A stretch of DNA of 64,000 nt, taken from NCBI RefSeq assembly GCF_000367925.1, contig NZ_KB849164.1:1080653-1144652 (forward strand). The letters run 5' to 3'. Below are positions 8,789-17,193 of this stretch, in pieces. The position numbers and the translations under genes are program-made. Origin of the DNA: Acinetobacter bohemicus ANC 3994 (lineage in GTDB: Bacteria > Pseudomonadota > Gammaproteobacteria > Pseudomonadales > Moraxellaceae). Every line of letters begins with the position of its first letter. Position 1 is the first letter of the stretch. The notes beneath the pieces were generated by a model. That model was not told where the DNA came from. It did no database searches and saw only the letters and a program-made list of their open reading frames with translations.

Positions 8789-9748
8789 ATGTCTGCTTCT
8801 CAGCCCATTCCCGCACATGTTATAGATGAAGCTACAGACTGGCTGGTCTTGTTGCATTCAGGCGAAGTCACTGAACTGCAACTTCAACAATTCGAGCAAT
8901 GGAAAGCAGAAAAACAACAAAATGCCTTAGCTATTCAGCAAATTGAAAGGCTGACGCACGGCCTATCTAATCTTCCTTCAAACTTTCAACCTGAACTTTT
9001 GGTGAGTTCCGAAAAAAAATTTCATTCAGCACTTAAAAGAAATATCTTATTTAGCTTTTCTGGACTCTTTTTTCTTGGATTTATGGCATCTTGTTTTCCG
9101 TGGGCAAAATGGCAAGCGGATTATCATACTGAAGTGGGTGAAATTAAATCCGTACTTTTAGAAGATGGTTCACAACTGATTTTATCCAGTGACAGTTATG
9201 TCAAGATTCAATTTTCAACACAAAAACGTCAGGTCAACTTAATAGAAGGTGAAATTTATATTCAAACCGCGAAGGATCAAAAAAAGCACCGTCCTTTTAT
9301 TGTGGAGACGCAGGATGGTCAAGTTGAAGCTTTAGGTACACAGTTTACGGTTCGTCAGGAAAATAGTCACAAAACAAAAGTAAGTGTTTATCAACATGCT
9401 GTCGCCATACATGCCGATCAGCTGGCAGAAACTCATATTATTCAACAAGGTCATCGTGTGGTTTTTGATGACAACTATATTTCGAAATCAATCGCACTTC
9501 AAAATGATCGTCCTTATTGGACTCAACGACTTTTAGTGGTGGAAAAATGGCCCTTAGAAAAAGTTTTATCTGAACTATATCGTTACAGGAAAGGAACTTA
9601 CTTTCTGGATGAAGATCTTAAAGCGATACCTGTATCTGGTGTTTTCTCATTAAAAAATACACAGCAAAGCTTAGAAACATTAGCTTATACACATCAACTT
9701 GACCTGAATTTTTATAGTCCTTATCTTTTGAAGATTAAAAAAAGATAA
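8789..9748 (+). CDS. FecR-like anti-sigma / sigma regulator
   Basis: A 319-residue inner-membrane regulator. The N-terminal cytoplasmic part (about residues 11-55; DEATDWLVLLHSGEVTELQLQQFEQW) resembles the DUF4880 sigma-binding segment. A single membrane helix is at about 86-105 (ILFSFSGLFFLGFMASCF). The periplasmic FecR domain follows at about 112-210 (GEIKSVLLEDGSQLILSSDS, VEALGTQFTV). The C-terminal part (EKVLSELYRYRKGTYFL ... GVFSLKNTQQSLETL) resembles the secretin/TonB-type fold that contacts the STN domain of the receptor. The gene sits between the sigma factor and the receptors, as expected for transmembrane signalling. Confidence 0.92.
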   Translation: MSASQPIPAHVIDEATDWLVLLHSGEVTELQLQQFEQWKAEKQQNALAIQQIERLTHGLSNLPSNFQPELLVSSEKKFHSALKRNILFSFSGLFFLGFMASCFPWAKWQADYHTEVGEIKSVLLEDGSQLILSSDSYVKIQFSTQKRQVNLIEGEIYIQTAKDQKKHRPFIVETQDGQVEALGTQFTVRQENSHKTKVSVYQHAVAIHADQLAETHIIQQGHRVVFDDNYISKSIALQNDRPYWTQRLLVVEKWPLEKVLSELYRYRKGTYFLDEDLKAIPVSGVFSLKNTQQSLETLAYTHQLDLNFYSPYLLKIKKR

Positions 9749-9775
9749 AAAATTGACCTTTTTTCCTGCTACATG

Positions 9776-9813
9776 CGACTTATAGAGAAATACACTCTTA
9801 ATCGAGAAAGCGC
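9776..9813 (+). promoter_or_regulatory. Leader shared by both receptor genes, copy 1 (candidate FecI-type promoter/leader)
   Basis: The 38 bases before the first receptor start with CGACTTATAGAGAAA and lead into the ATG. A near-identical block precedes the second receptor at exactly the same distance (12454-12491). Selective conservation upstream of two receptor genes behind a fecIR pair suggests a common promoter or untranslated leader. I cannot assign -35 and -10 boxes with confidence. Confidence 0.5.
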
Positions 9814-12309
9814 ATGAAGGATTATCAGGCAAAAAGTACCTTGGCAATGGCTATACGGGCAGTATTATGGGGAATGCCCTTGGTTGTAACCAGTTTTACC
9901 AGCACTGCTATTTATGCTGCCAATGTACATCCTATTTCTATTGCTCATACCTCCCTTGACCAAGCCCTTAAACAGCTCGCTATTCAAACAGGAATAATCA
10001 TTAGCTATGACACCGCTTCCCTGTCTAAAATAAACAGTACAGCTCTTAAGGGAAATTATTCTGTAGATCAAGCATTGGCTTTATTACTGCAACCGCATCA
10101 GTTAAATTCCGTGAAAACAGCGAGTGGCGGCTATAGCATTCAAGCTAAAACCAATCCTGCAAAATCTCAAATTCCCAATCAACATCAAGCAAATGAAGGT
10201 TCAGTTACAGGAACAGATTCGGCACAATTAGCAACCATTTCTTTAACGGCAAATCAAGGAAAGTCTCTAACAACCGAAGGTTCTGGTTCATATACGGCAA
10301 AAGCAACCACTGCATCAACAGGCTTGACACTGAGTTTAAAAGAAACACCACAATCTGTAAGTGTCATGACACGTCAACAAATGGATGATCAAAACTTAAC
10401 TCAAATTACTGACGTGGCCAATCAAGTCGCTGGTTTGACTGTGAATCAATCGGGTAATGTAGGGTCAGATAGTTCACCCATCTATGCACGTGGGAAAAGT
10501 GTTGATAGTTATTTACTCGATGGGGTGAAATTACTCAGTACGTATTCTTCTATTTTTCAAAGCCAAGATACCGCTCTTTTCGACCGAGTTGAAGTGGTTC
10601 GTGGCTCAACAGGCTTAATGACCGGTGCTGGAACAGCGAGTGCCAGTATTAATATGGTCAGAAAGAAACCATTACCAGACTTTAAAGCGTCTGTAAGTGC
10701 AGATGTCGGTTCTTGGAATTCATACCGTACCGATCTGGATGTGTCTTCCCCGCTTAATGACTCAGGCAGTGTTCGGGGGCGTACAGTCTTTGCTTATCAA
10801 AATTCAGATTCCTATATAGATCGTTTTAATGAAGAACGTAAAATTGCTTATGGTGTTGTTGAAACAGATCTAACTGAAAATACTCAAGCCAGTTTAGGTT
10901 TAAGTTATCAACAAATTTATATCACAGGTCAAGCACGTGGCGGGTTACCCGCGTTTAATAGCGATGGAACACGGACAAACTGGTCGCGCTCTGATTCAGC
11001 TGCACCCAATTGGTCATATTCTGACAGAGCAACCACTTCAATATTTGCAGATGTGAATCATCAATTGTCTGATCATTGGAAATTAAAAACATCTTTAGCG
11101 CATATTATTACAGAGTCAGATGAATTGGTGGGTTACGCCAGTGGTGGAACACCCAATAAAGACACTGGAAGCGGTGTTTCACTTTATTCAACCCATTGGG
11201 CATATAAGCCCATCCAAAATTTATTCAACATCACATTAAATGGCTCATTTGACTTATTGGGGCAAACTCATGACCTTGTTGTGGGTTCAACCTTAACAAA
11301 AAGTAGTAATAGTCAGCCCTACTTCACCAATTGGTGGATTGATGGATGGAGTGGAACGATTGAAAATATTTATGAATGGGATGGTAATACGCCTAGCCGT
11401 CCTTACAATCCTGCTGTAGGTTGGACAAAAGAAAATAATACAAGCTCATCAATATTTGCAGCTGCTCACTTTAAATTGAATGATGACTTGGCATTATTGG
11501 TAGGTTCACGATTAGAAAATTGGAAACTTAAAAAAGAAAATAATAATTATAAAGAAAATACAATTACCACGACGACGCGACAAGAAAATAATAAAATTAT
11601 TCCCTATATCGGTCTTGTTTATGATTTCAATGATTATTGGTCAGCTTATACAAGCTATACCAATATCTTTTCACCTCAAGATAGAAAAACTTTGGCTGGC
11701 GATTATATCGATCCATTAGAGGGAAATAGTACTGAAATTGGTATTAAAGGTGCCTTTTTTGATGATCAATTAAATATAGGCGCGGCAATATATGAAACTC
11801 AAGAAGATAATCTAGCGGTTGCTATTCCCGACAATCCAAATGGTTCTAAAGTGCTTGCTCCAGATGGTTCCCAAGCTTACCGAGCCGAATCTGGAACAAA
11901 AACGCGCGGTTTTGAATTAGAGGCAACTGGAAAATTAAGTGACGTTTGGCAAATTTCGAGCAGTTTTTCTCGAAATTTAAGCAAAGATAGTAAGGGAAAT
12001 TTATTAAATCCAAATATTCCAAGCAATACAGCCAAAATTTTTACTACATATACACTTCCTTACTTGGATGAAGCAATCACAATAGGTGGTGGTATTCGTT
12101 GGCAAAGTGAAATCCATTCTGTAGATCGAAAATTCACACAAAGTGAATACAGCGTTGTCGATTTAATGGCGCGCTATAAAATGACGAATAATCTAACAGC
12201 AAACTTAAATTTAAATAATATTTTTGATAAAAAATATTATTTAACAACAGGTAATAGCTATTATGGTGCACCCACCAATTTTAGAGTTGGGTTAAAATAT
12301 GATTGGTAA
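9814..12309 (+). CDS. TonB-dependent siderophore receptor with N-terminal signalling (STN) domain
   Basis: An 831-residue outer-membrane receptor. A signal peptide covers about residues 1-36 (cleavage near AIYAA). The STN signalling domain is at about 38-112 (ISIAHTSLDQALKQLAIQTG ... ASGGYSIQAK). A TonB-box-like LATISLTAN follows, then the plug domain (LKETPQSVSVMTRQQM, VEVVRGSTGLMTGAGTASASINMV), then a 22-strand-type beta-barrel ending in the aromatic terminus FRVGLKYDW. Length and domain order match transducing receptors such as FecA, FpvA and FiuA. The ligand cannot be read from sequence; a hydroxamate or other foreign siderophore is plausible. The gene is AT-rich, like fecI and fecR, and is followed by a hairpin terminator. 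Confidence 0.93.
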   Translation: MKDYQAKSTLAMAIRAVLWGMPLVVTSFTSTAIYAANVHPISIAHTSLDQALKQLAIQTGIIISYDTASLSKINSTALKGNYSVDQALALLLQPHQLNSVKTASGGYSIQAKTNPAKSQIPNQHQANEGSVTGTDSAQLATISLTANQGKSLTTEGSGSYTAKATTASTGLTLSLKETPQSVSVMTRQQMDDQNLTQITDVANQVAGLTVNQSGNVGSDSSPIYARGKSVDSYLLDGVKLLSTYSSIFQSQDTALFDRVEVVRGSTGLMTGAGTASASINMVRKKPLPDFKASVSADVGSWNSYRTDLDVSSPLNDSGSVRGRTVFAYQNSDSYIDRFNEERKIAYGVVETDLTENTQASLGLSYQQIYITGQARGGLPAFNSDGTRTNWSRSDSAAPNWSYSDRATTSIFADVNHQLSDHWKLKTSLAHIITESDELVGYASGGTPNKDTGSGVSLYSTHWAYKPIQNLFNITLNGSFDLLGQTHDLVVGSTLTKSSNSQPYFTNWWIDGWSGTIENIYEWDGNTPSRPYNPAVGWTKENNTSSSIFAAAHFKLNDDLALLVGSRLENWKLKKENNNYKENTITTTTRQENNKIIPYIGLVYDFNDYWSAYTSYTNIFSPQDRKTLAGDYIDPLEGNSTEIGIKGAFFDDQLNIGAAIYETQEDNLAVAIPDNPNGSKVLAPDGSQAYRAESGTKTRGFELEATGKLSDVWQISSSFSRNLSKDSKGNLLNPNIPSNTAKIFTTYTLPYLDEAITIGGGIRWQSEIHSVDRKFTQSEYSVVDLMARYKMTNNLTANLNLNNIFDKKYYLTTGNSYYGAPTNFRVGLKYDW

Positions 12310-12347
12310 ATGATAAGACGATTAAAATGCTAATCTAAGAATTATTA

Positions 12348-12375
12348 AATAGGCATCTTTGGGTGCCTATTCTTT
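12348..12375 (+). terminator. Hairpin after the first receptor
   Basis: AATAGGCA and TGCCTATT form a perfect 8-bp stem around an 8-base loop, followed by a T-rich stretch. It is placed 39 bp after the receptor stop, so the second receptor probably needs its own promoter. Confidence 0.7.
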
Positions 12376-12453
12376 GCTCTCTAAAATCTTAATTTGATTA
12401 AATTATAAATTAAAAAAAACTACATAATAAATGAGCTTTTATTTGCTCTTGTC

Positions 12454-12491
12454 CGACTTATAGAGAAACATACTCTCAAACGAGAAATCTC
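12454..12491 (+). promoter_or_regulatory. Leader shared by both receptor genes, copy 2
   Basis: This block begins CGACTTATAGAGAAA and repeats the leader at 9776-9813 with a few substitutions, again ending exactly at the start codon after 38 bases. Because a terminator lies upstream, this is the likely site from which the second receptor is expressed, possibly by the same FecI-like sigma factor. Confidence 0.5.
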
Positions 12492-14999
12492 ATGAAGGAA
12501 TATCGAGCAAATAATGCATTGGCTCTTGCTATCCGTGCAATTTTTTTAGGCATGCCACTCGCTGTATGTAGCATGACAACAACATCTATATATGCAGCAA
12601 CTGAGCATAATATTTCGATTGCAAAAAAATCACTTGATCAAGCTCTAACAGAATTGGCCATTCAATCGGGTATTACCATTAGCTATGATTCCACTACTCT
12701 TTCTAAATTGCAAAGTTCGGGCTTAAACGGTCACTATTCAACTGAGCAAGCTTTAGCATTATTGTTAGCACCACATCACTTAGAGCCAGTAAAAATAGCC
12801 AGTGGTGGATATAGTATTCAAGCTAAAGTTACTACTGCACATCAAGATGCTCAAGTTGTTCAATTAGCACCAATTCATAGCCAAGCGGCCAATTTAAGCA
12901 ATAAAAACCTCGTATCCAGCAGCAAAAATGAATTGGGGGTATCTCAATTACCCACTATTTCAATGGTTGCAGCTTCTGACAAACATATGGTTAATGTCGG
13001 AAAGTTAGCACAAAATTTAAAAGAAGTGCCCCAATCTGTAACGGTCATCTCGCGTGAACGTATGGATCAACAAGGTTTAAAAACATTAGATGATGTCATG
13101 CTACAAACCACAGGTGTGACACGAGAACAACTCTGGCTAAATAACAACTACACTTCGCGTGGCTTAACAATTAAGAATATTCGTTACGACGGCGGCGGCG
13201 TATCCGATATTCAGGATCGAAATAACAGTGCAGACATGGCGCAGTATGATGCTGTTGAATTGCTGCGCGGCGCCGATGGCCTCTTTGGCGCTGGTGAAGC
13301 TGGAGGGGTAATCAACTTAAGTCATAAACGGCCTCAGGTAGAAACGGCTTATCAGGCAGCGCTGTCAGCAGGCAGCTGGAATAACTACCGAGCTGAACTG
13401 GACGCAACCGGCGCCTTAAATGCCAATCAGACTATTCAAGGGCGTGCAGTTGCAGTACTTCAGGATCAGGACTTTTTCTATAAACCGACTCATAACCGCC
13501 GTGAAATGCTTTATGGTGCGCTTAATTTTGACTTAACGCCGCAAACCCGCCTGTTTACAGGAGCCAGTTACCAAAAAGATAAAACCGATGCCTTTAATGC
13601 CAGTTTACCGCGTTGGCAAGATGGCGCAGATATCGGATTTTCCCGCAGCACCACAATGGGGGCGCCGTGGAGCTGGATGGAAAGAGAAAATATTGCCGTT
13701 TTCGCCAACCTTGAACATGACCTGAATGACCAGTGGAAGACCCGCTTAAACTTACGCTACAACATGGGGGATGACGGCATTAACGGCGCGGAAATGGAAG
13801 ATGCCGTCAACTACCAGACTTTAGAATCTACATGGTGGCGCTATCAGGATGATACGGAATTTAAAGAATTTACTGCTGATGCAAATTTACAGGGAAGCTT
13901 TGACTGGCTGGGACAGCAGCATGAACTAATTATAGGTCTGGATTCAAAATACAATACCAAAGATTACAAGCAAAATTGGACTTCGTACGGCAAAGGTAAT
14001 CCCTTTAACCCTGCGCCACCGCCTGAGTGGGATTATCCACCAAATTCATGGACAACAAACAGCACCAATAAAAGCGACACGGCAGCCGGATACGGTTCTT
14101 TAAAGCTTAAGCCTACGGATAAACTTGCAGTGATATTAGGCGGGCGCTACGCTTTTAAAGATGAAATTGAGATACAAAACCACAATACAGGTAATAAAAA
14201 AATATATAAGGAAGATAAAAAATTTACGCCTTATTATGGCTTAACTTATGACCTGCTTGCCAATACTACAATTTACGGCAGCTTCGCAGAAATTTATACG
14301 CCGCAAGGAAAATATCTGGAAACGCAGACAGGGCCATCATTAATGCCGGTTGAAGGCAGTAATCTGGAATTCGGCATAAAAACTGAATTAACGCCGAAGC
14401 TGCTGGCTTCTTTAGCTTATTTTAAAATTAAAAAAGACAATGAAGCGGTAAGTTTAGGCTGGCAGTCTATTGCCAACAGCAATTCATGGTGCTGTTATGT
14501 TGCCGCCGGAAGTAAGCGCAGTGAAGGCTTTGACGTTGAATTGAATGGTTTAATTACCGACAGTTGGAATATCTCTTTCGGCTATACATTTAATGAAAAT
14601 GAAGACCGCCGAGAGAATGATGCGCAGTTCAGCACCTTAACGCCAAAACATTTATTGAAAATATGGACAGATTATAAGTTTTCAGAATTTCTTGAAGGCT
14701 TAAGTATTGGCGGCGGGGTAAATGCGCAGAGTAAAAGCTTCCAGTCCGGCAGAGTACCAACATACGACCCTGTAACCAATCAATACGGCAACCCTATGAT
14801 TGATTATCAGTTTGCACAGGAAGCCTATGCGGTCTGGTCATTGCGGACAGCATATGAAATCAATCCTAACCTGAATATTTCTTTAAATGCTAATAATATA
14901 TTTGATAAGAAATATTACAGCACGATTGGCACCTCCGGCTATGGAAACTTTTATGGCGAACCAAGAAGTTTCCTGTTAACACTAAAAGCTAAATATTAA
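12492..14999 (+). CDS. TonB-dependent siderophore receptor with STN domain; mosaic gene
   Basis: An 835-residue transducing outer-membrane receptor. The signal peptide is at about residues 1-36 and the STN domain at about 38-112; over this stretch it is strikingly similar to the upstream receptor (SIYAA, KKSLDQALTELAIQSG, ASGGYSIQAK). A TonB-box-like LPTISMVAA follows, then the plug (LKEVPQSVTVISRERM, VELLRGADGLFGAGEAGGVINL) and barrel, ending FLLTLKAKY. Codon choice changes within the gene: the first ~690 bases are AT-rich like the upstream receptor, while from about 13,180 onward G/C-ending codons become common. This suggests a recombinant of two receptor lineages that share one signalling domain. 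Both receptors could therefore signal through the same FecR. Confidence 0.92.
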   Translation: MKEYRANNALALAIRAIFLGMPLAVCSMTTTSIYAATEHNISIAKKSLDQALTELAIQSGITISYDSTTLSKLQSSGLNGHYSTEQALALLLAPHHLEPVKIASGGYSIQAKVTTAHQDAQVVQLAPIHSQAANLSNKNLVSSSKNELGVSQLPTISMVAASDKHMVNVGKLAQNLKEVPQSVTVISRERMDQQGLKTLDDVMLQTTGVTREQLWLNNNYTSRGLTIKNIRYDGGGVSDIQDRNNSADMAQYDAVELLRGADGLFGAGEAGGVINLSHKRPQVETAYQAALSAGSWNNYRAELDATGALNANQTIQGRAVAVLQDQDFFYKPTHNRREMLYGALNFDLTPQTRLFTGASYQKDKTDAFNASLPRWQDGADIGFSRSTTMGAPWSWMERENIAVFANLEHDLNDQWKTRLNLRYNMGDDGINGAEMEDAVNYQTLESTWWRYQDDTEFKEFTADANLQGSFDWLGQQHELIIGLDSKYNTKDYKQNWTSYGKGNPFNPAPPPEWDYPPNSWTTNSTNKSDTAAGYGSLKLKPTDKLAVILGGRYAFKDEIEIQNHNTGNKKIYKEDKKFTPYYGLTYDLLANTTIYGSFAEIYTPQGKYLETQTGPSLMPVEGSNLEFGIKTELTPKLLASLAYFKIKKDNEAVSLGWQSIANSNSWCCYVAAGSKRSEGFDVELNGLITDSWNISFGYTFNENEDRRENDAQFSTLTPKHLLKIWTDYKFSEFLEGLSIGGGVNAQSKSFQSGRVPTYDPVTNQYGNPMIDYQFAQEAYAVWSLRTAYEINPNLNISLNANNIFDKKYYSTIGTSGYGNFYGEPRSFLLTLKAKY

Positions 15000-15004
15000 A
15001 ACAA

Positions 15005-15038
15005 GCAAGTCAGTCATATTTATATATGACTGACTTGC
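15005..15038. terminator. Bidirectional hairpin between receptor and thiG
   Basis: A perfect 15-bp stem (GCAAGTCAGTCATAT with its complement) around a 4-base loop lies between two convergent genes. Read leftward it is followed by a T-rich run, so it can end thiG transcription; read rightward it is followed by a less T-rich tail. Confidence 0.75.
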
Positions 15039-15068
15039 TGAAATTAATGCAATGCTGCCCCAAATAAT

Positions 15069-15863
15069 TCAACTTCTATTATAGAAAAAGTAGCCAGTTT
15101 CAGGTGAACTGGCACTCGCCATACGTTTACGTGGCATACGTCCAGCAAGAAAAGCCTCACGCCCAGCTTCAACAGCTTTTTTCATTGCCGATGCCATCAG
15201 TACAGGATTTTGTGCTGCCGCAATTGCAGTGTTCATGAGTACACCATCACAGCCTAGCTCCATAGCAATAGCAGCATCACTTGCTGTTCCCACACCGGCA
15301 TCGACCAATACAGGAACTTTGGCATTTTCTTTAATAATTGAAAGCGTATGTGGATTTAAAATCCCCAACCCAGAACCAATTAAACTCCCCAAAGGCATAA
15401 TTGCAACACAGCCCATGCTTTCTAGTTCTTGCGCAACAATTGGATCATCCGAGGTATACACCATAATTTCAAAACCATCATCAATCAATGTTCGTGCAGC
15501 TTTTAGCGTTTCTATGACATTTGGATAAAGTGTTTTTTCATCACCTAGAACCTCAAGTTTGACCAAATTATGTCCATCAAGCAGTTCACGCGCCAACATA
15601 CAGGTACGCACAGCACTCGGCGCATCAAAACACCCTGCTGTATTTGGTAAAATGGTATATTTGTCTGGTGGAAGAACTGTCAATAAATTGGGCTGGTCAG
15701 CATGTTGGCCAATATTGACACGGCGAATCGCCACCGTAACAATTTCTGCACCACTGGCTTGAATGGCCAAATCGGTTTCCTTTAAGTCCTGATATTTCCC
15801 AGTTCCCACCAATAAACGTGACTTAAATGTTCTTGAACCAAGAATAAGTGTGTCGTCTTCCAT
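15069..15863 (-). CDS. thiG: Thiazole synthase ThiG
   Basis: A 264-residue enzyme, the usual length, that forms the thiazole ring of thiamine from deoxyxylulose 5-phosphate, dehydroglycine and ThiS-thiocarboxylate. The N-terminus is the ThiG type (LILGSRTFKSRLLVGTGKY). The Schiff-base lysine is in HNLVKLEVLGDEKTLYPN (K102 by my count). Phosphate-binding glycine loops are visible (MPLGSLIGSGLGI, VLVDAGVGTASDAA). The start has CGGAG at a good distance and lies 12 bp after the stop of the broken thiS. The gene is intact, although its sulfur-carrier partner appears disrupted here. Confidence 0.96.
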   Translation of the reverse strand: MEDDTLILGSRTFKSRLLVGTGKYQDLKETDLAIQASGAEIVTVAIRRVNIGQHADQPNLLTVLPPDKYTILPNTAGCFDAPSAVRTCMLARELLDGHNLVKLEVLGDEKTLYPNVIETLKAARTLIDDGFEIMVYTSDDPIVAQELESMGCVAIMPLGSLIGSGLGILNPHTLSIIKENAKVPVLVDAGVGTASDAAIAMELGCDGVLMNTAIAAAQNPVLMASAMKKAVEAGREAFLAGRMPRKRMASASSPETGYFFYNRS

Positions 15864-15875
15864 GTACGCTCCGAA

Positions 15876-16087
15876 TTAACCGCCACCTACGGCATGAATA
15901 ATTTCAATATAATCTTGATCTTGCAAAAGAATATGTTGAAGTTGAGATTTTGAAATAATCCTTTGATTATGTTCAACAGCAAAATGCTTACCCTCAAGTG
16001 GTAAATCCTGAATCAGTTGTAAAAGATTACTGTGAGTAATCTTTTATGAATAATCTGTTTTGCTACGCCATTTAAAAAAATCCGCAT
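15876..16087 (-). pseudogene. thiS: thiS sulfur-carrier protein, reading frame broken by one base
   Basis: Conceptual ThiS of about 70 residues. The start frame encodes MRIFLNGVAKQIIHK (a ThiS-like opening) and then runs into RLLTVIFYN and a stop. The frame shifted by -1 encodes ITHSNLLQLIQDLPLEGKHF, then AVEHNQRIIS and a C-terminal IEIIHAVGGG ending in the Gly-Gly needed for adenylation and thiocarboxylation. The two halves join if the run of four A at about 16046-16049 (plus-strand T run) had five. The break sits at the edge of a perfect 10-bp hairpin (16021-16045). ATG at 16087-16085, stop at 15878-15876, then thiG. It could be a real mutation, a sequencing error in a homopolymer, or, less likely, programmed frameshifting. 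Confidence 0.82.
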
Positions 16088-16290
16088 GATTCTGTCCCGT
16101 TATTTTTATCCCCCACTTTCCTTTGCCTATTCCGAGTTAAGGCATTGACTCAAGCTTGGTTAAATTATTGTGGATTAACAACAAAAATCATGGTGAGCAT
16201 GGTGTAAAAAACTGGATTTTAATGCTTAGCTGTCGTTTAACCAGCTGCATCATGATGCAAATACAACGGGCTGTTGTTTGTAACTCACGT

Positions 16291-17076
16291 TTAACGATAG
16301 ACAATTCCACCATCGGTTAAAATGGATTGACCCGTAATATAGTCCGAATCATCACTGGCTAAAAATGCAACCAGTGCCGCCACATCTTCGGGTGTTTGCG
16401 CTCGACCTAAAGCAATCCCTTCAACGTATTTTTTATAGGTTTCACCAATCGGTGCACCTGTTATTTCAGAAAACCGCTTATCAATTTCCACCCACATTTC
16501 TGTGCCCACAATACCCGGACAATAGGCATTTACTGTAATGCCATGACTGGCATATTCTTTTGCTGCCGCTTGCGTTAATGCACGTACTGCAAATTTAGTC
16601 GCGGAATATACACCCAACAAAGCAAACCCATCATGCCCTGCAATAGAGGCGGCATTAATAATTTTCCCTTTTTGCTTACGTTCAATAAACTTCTTGGCAG
16701 CAGCCTGAATACCCCACAACACGCCTCCAACATTAATATCAGTAATTTTGCGGAACTCTTCAGGACTCACATCACTGATTGCCTGCACTTGAGCAATCCC
16801 CGCATTATTAATCATAATATCGAAGCCACCCAACTGCTGCTCAGTATGCTGAATGGCTTGGGTAATTTGCTCTAGCTGACTAATATCTGCATTAAAAATT
16901 GTCGCTTTTACCCCCAATGCTTCAACCTCAGCTTGCACTTTTTTTAATTTATCTGCTGATAAATCTACCAAAGCCAAATGTACACCTTCTTGCGCTAAGC
17001 GTAAGGCAATACCACGACCAATCCCTTGTGCTGCACCTGTAATGAGAGCGACTTTATTGCTTAAACCTCTTGGCAT
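16291..17076 (-). CDS. budC: Acetoin reductase / (S)-butanediol dehydrogenase-type SDR
   Basis: A 261-residue short-chain dehydrogenase/reductase. It shows the NAD(H)-binding GAAQGIGRGIALRLA, NNAGIAQ, the catalytic Ser in NAASIAGHDG and the YSATK catalytic pair, and ends TGQSILTDGGIVYR. The sequence type matches BudC/diacetyl-acetoin reductases that interconvert acetoin and 2,3-butanediol. It is downstream of a zinc-type butanediol dehydrogenase (117 bp gap) and the acetoin dehydrogenase genes, so together the two enzymes can oxidise different butanediol stereoisomers to acetoin. Another SDR substrate cannot be excluded by sequence alone, but the context is strong. Confidence 0.88.
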   Translation of the reverse strand: MPRGLSNKVALITGAAQGIGRGIALRLAQEGVHLALVDLSADKLKKVQAEVEALGVKATIFNADISQLEQITQAIQHTEQQLGGFDIMINNAGIAQVQAISDVSPEEFRKITDINVGGVLWGIQAAAKKFIERKQKGKIINAASIAGHDGFALLGVYSATKFAVRALTQAAAKEYASHGITVNAYCPGIVGTEMWVEIDKRFSEITGAPIGETYKKYVEGIALGRAQTPEDVAALVAFLASDDSDYITGQSILTDGGIVYR

Positions 17077-17193
17077 AATACATTCCTTTTGTATTGCAGT
17101 TTATTTGCGTCAAATCCTCACTGCTTATTCATTTTGCTGTACTTTTTAAGCCATAGCTTGTTTGACGCGCTTTAATCTTCCTTTTTTAATCCG

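Noticed and set aside
9776..9813. Assigning exact FecI -35 and -10 boxes in the receptor leaders
   Set aside because: Only two copies are available and conserved bases run straight to the start codon, so boxes cannot be separated from leader sequence.
15876..16087. Programmed -1 frameshifting in thiS
   Set aside because: The site T-AAA-AGA is not a standard slippery heptamer and ThiS is not known for recoding. I kept a mutation or base-call error as more likely.
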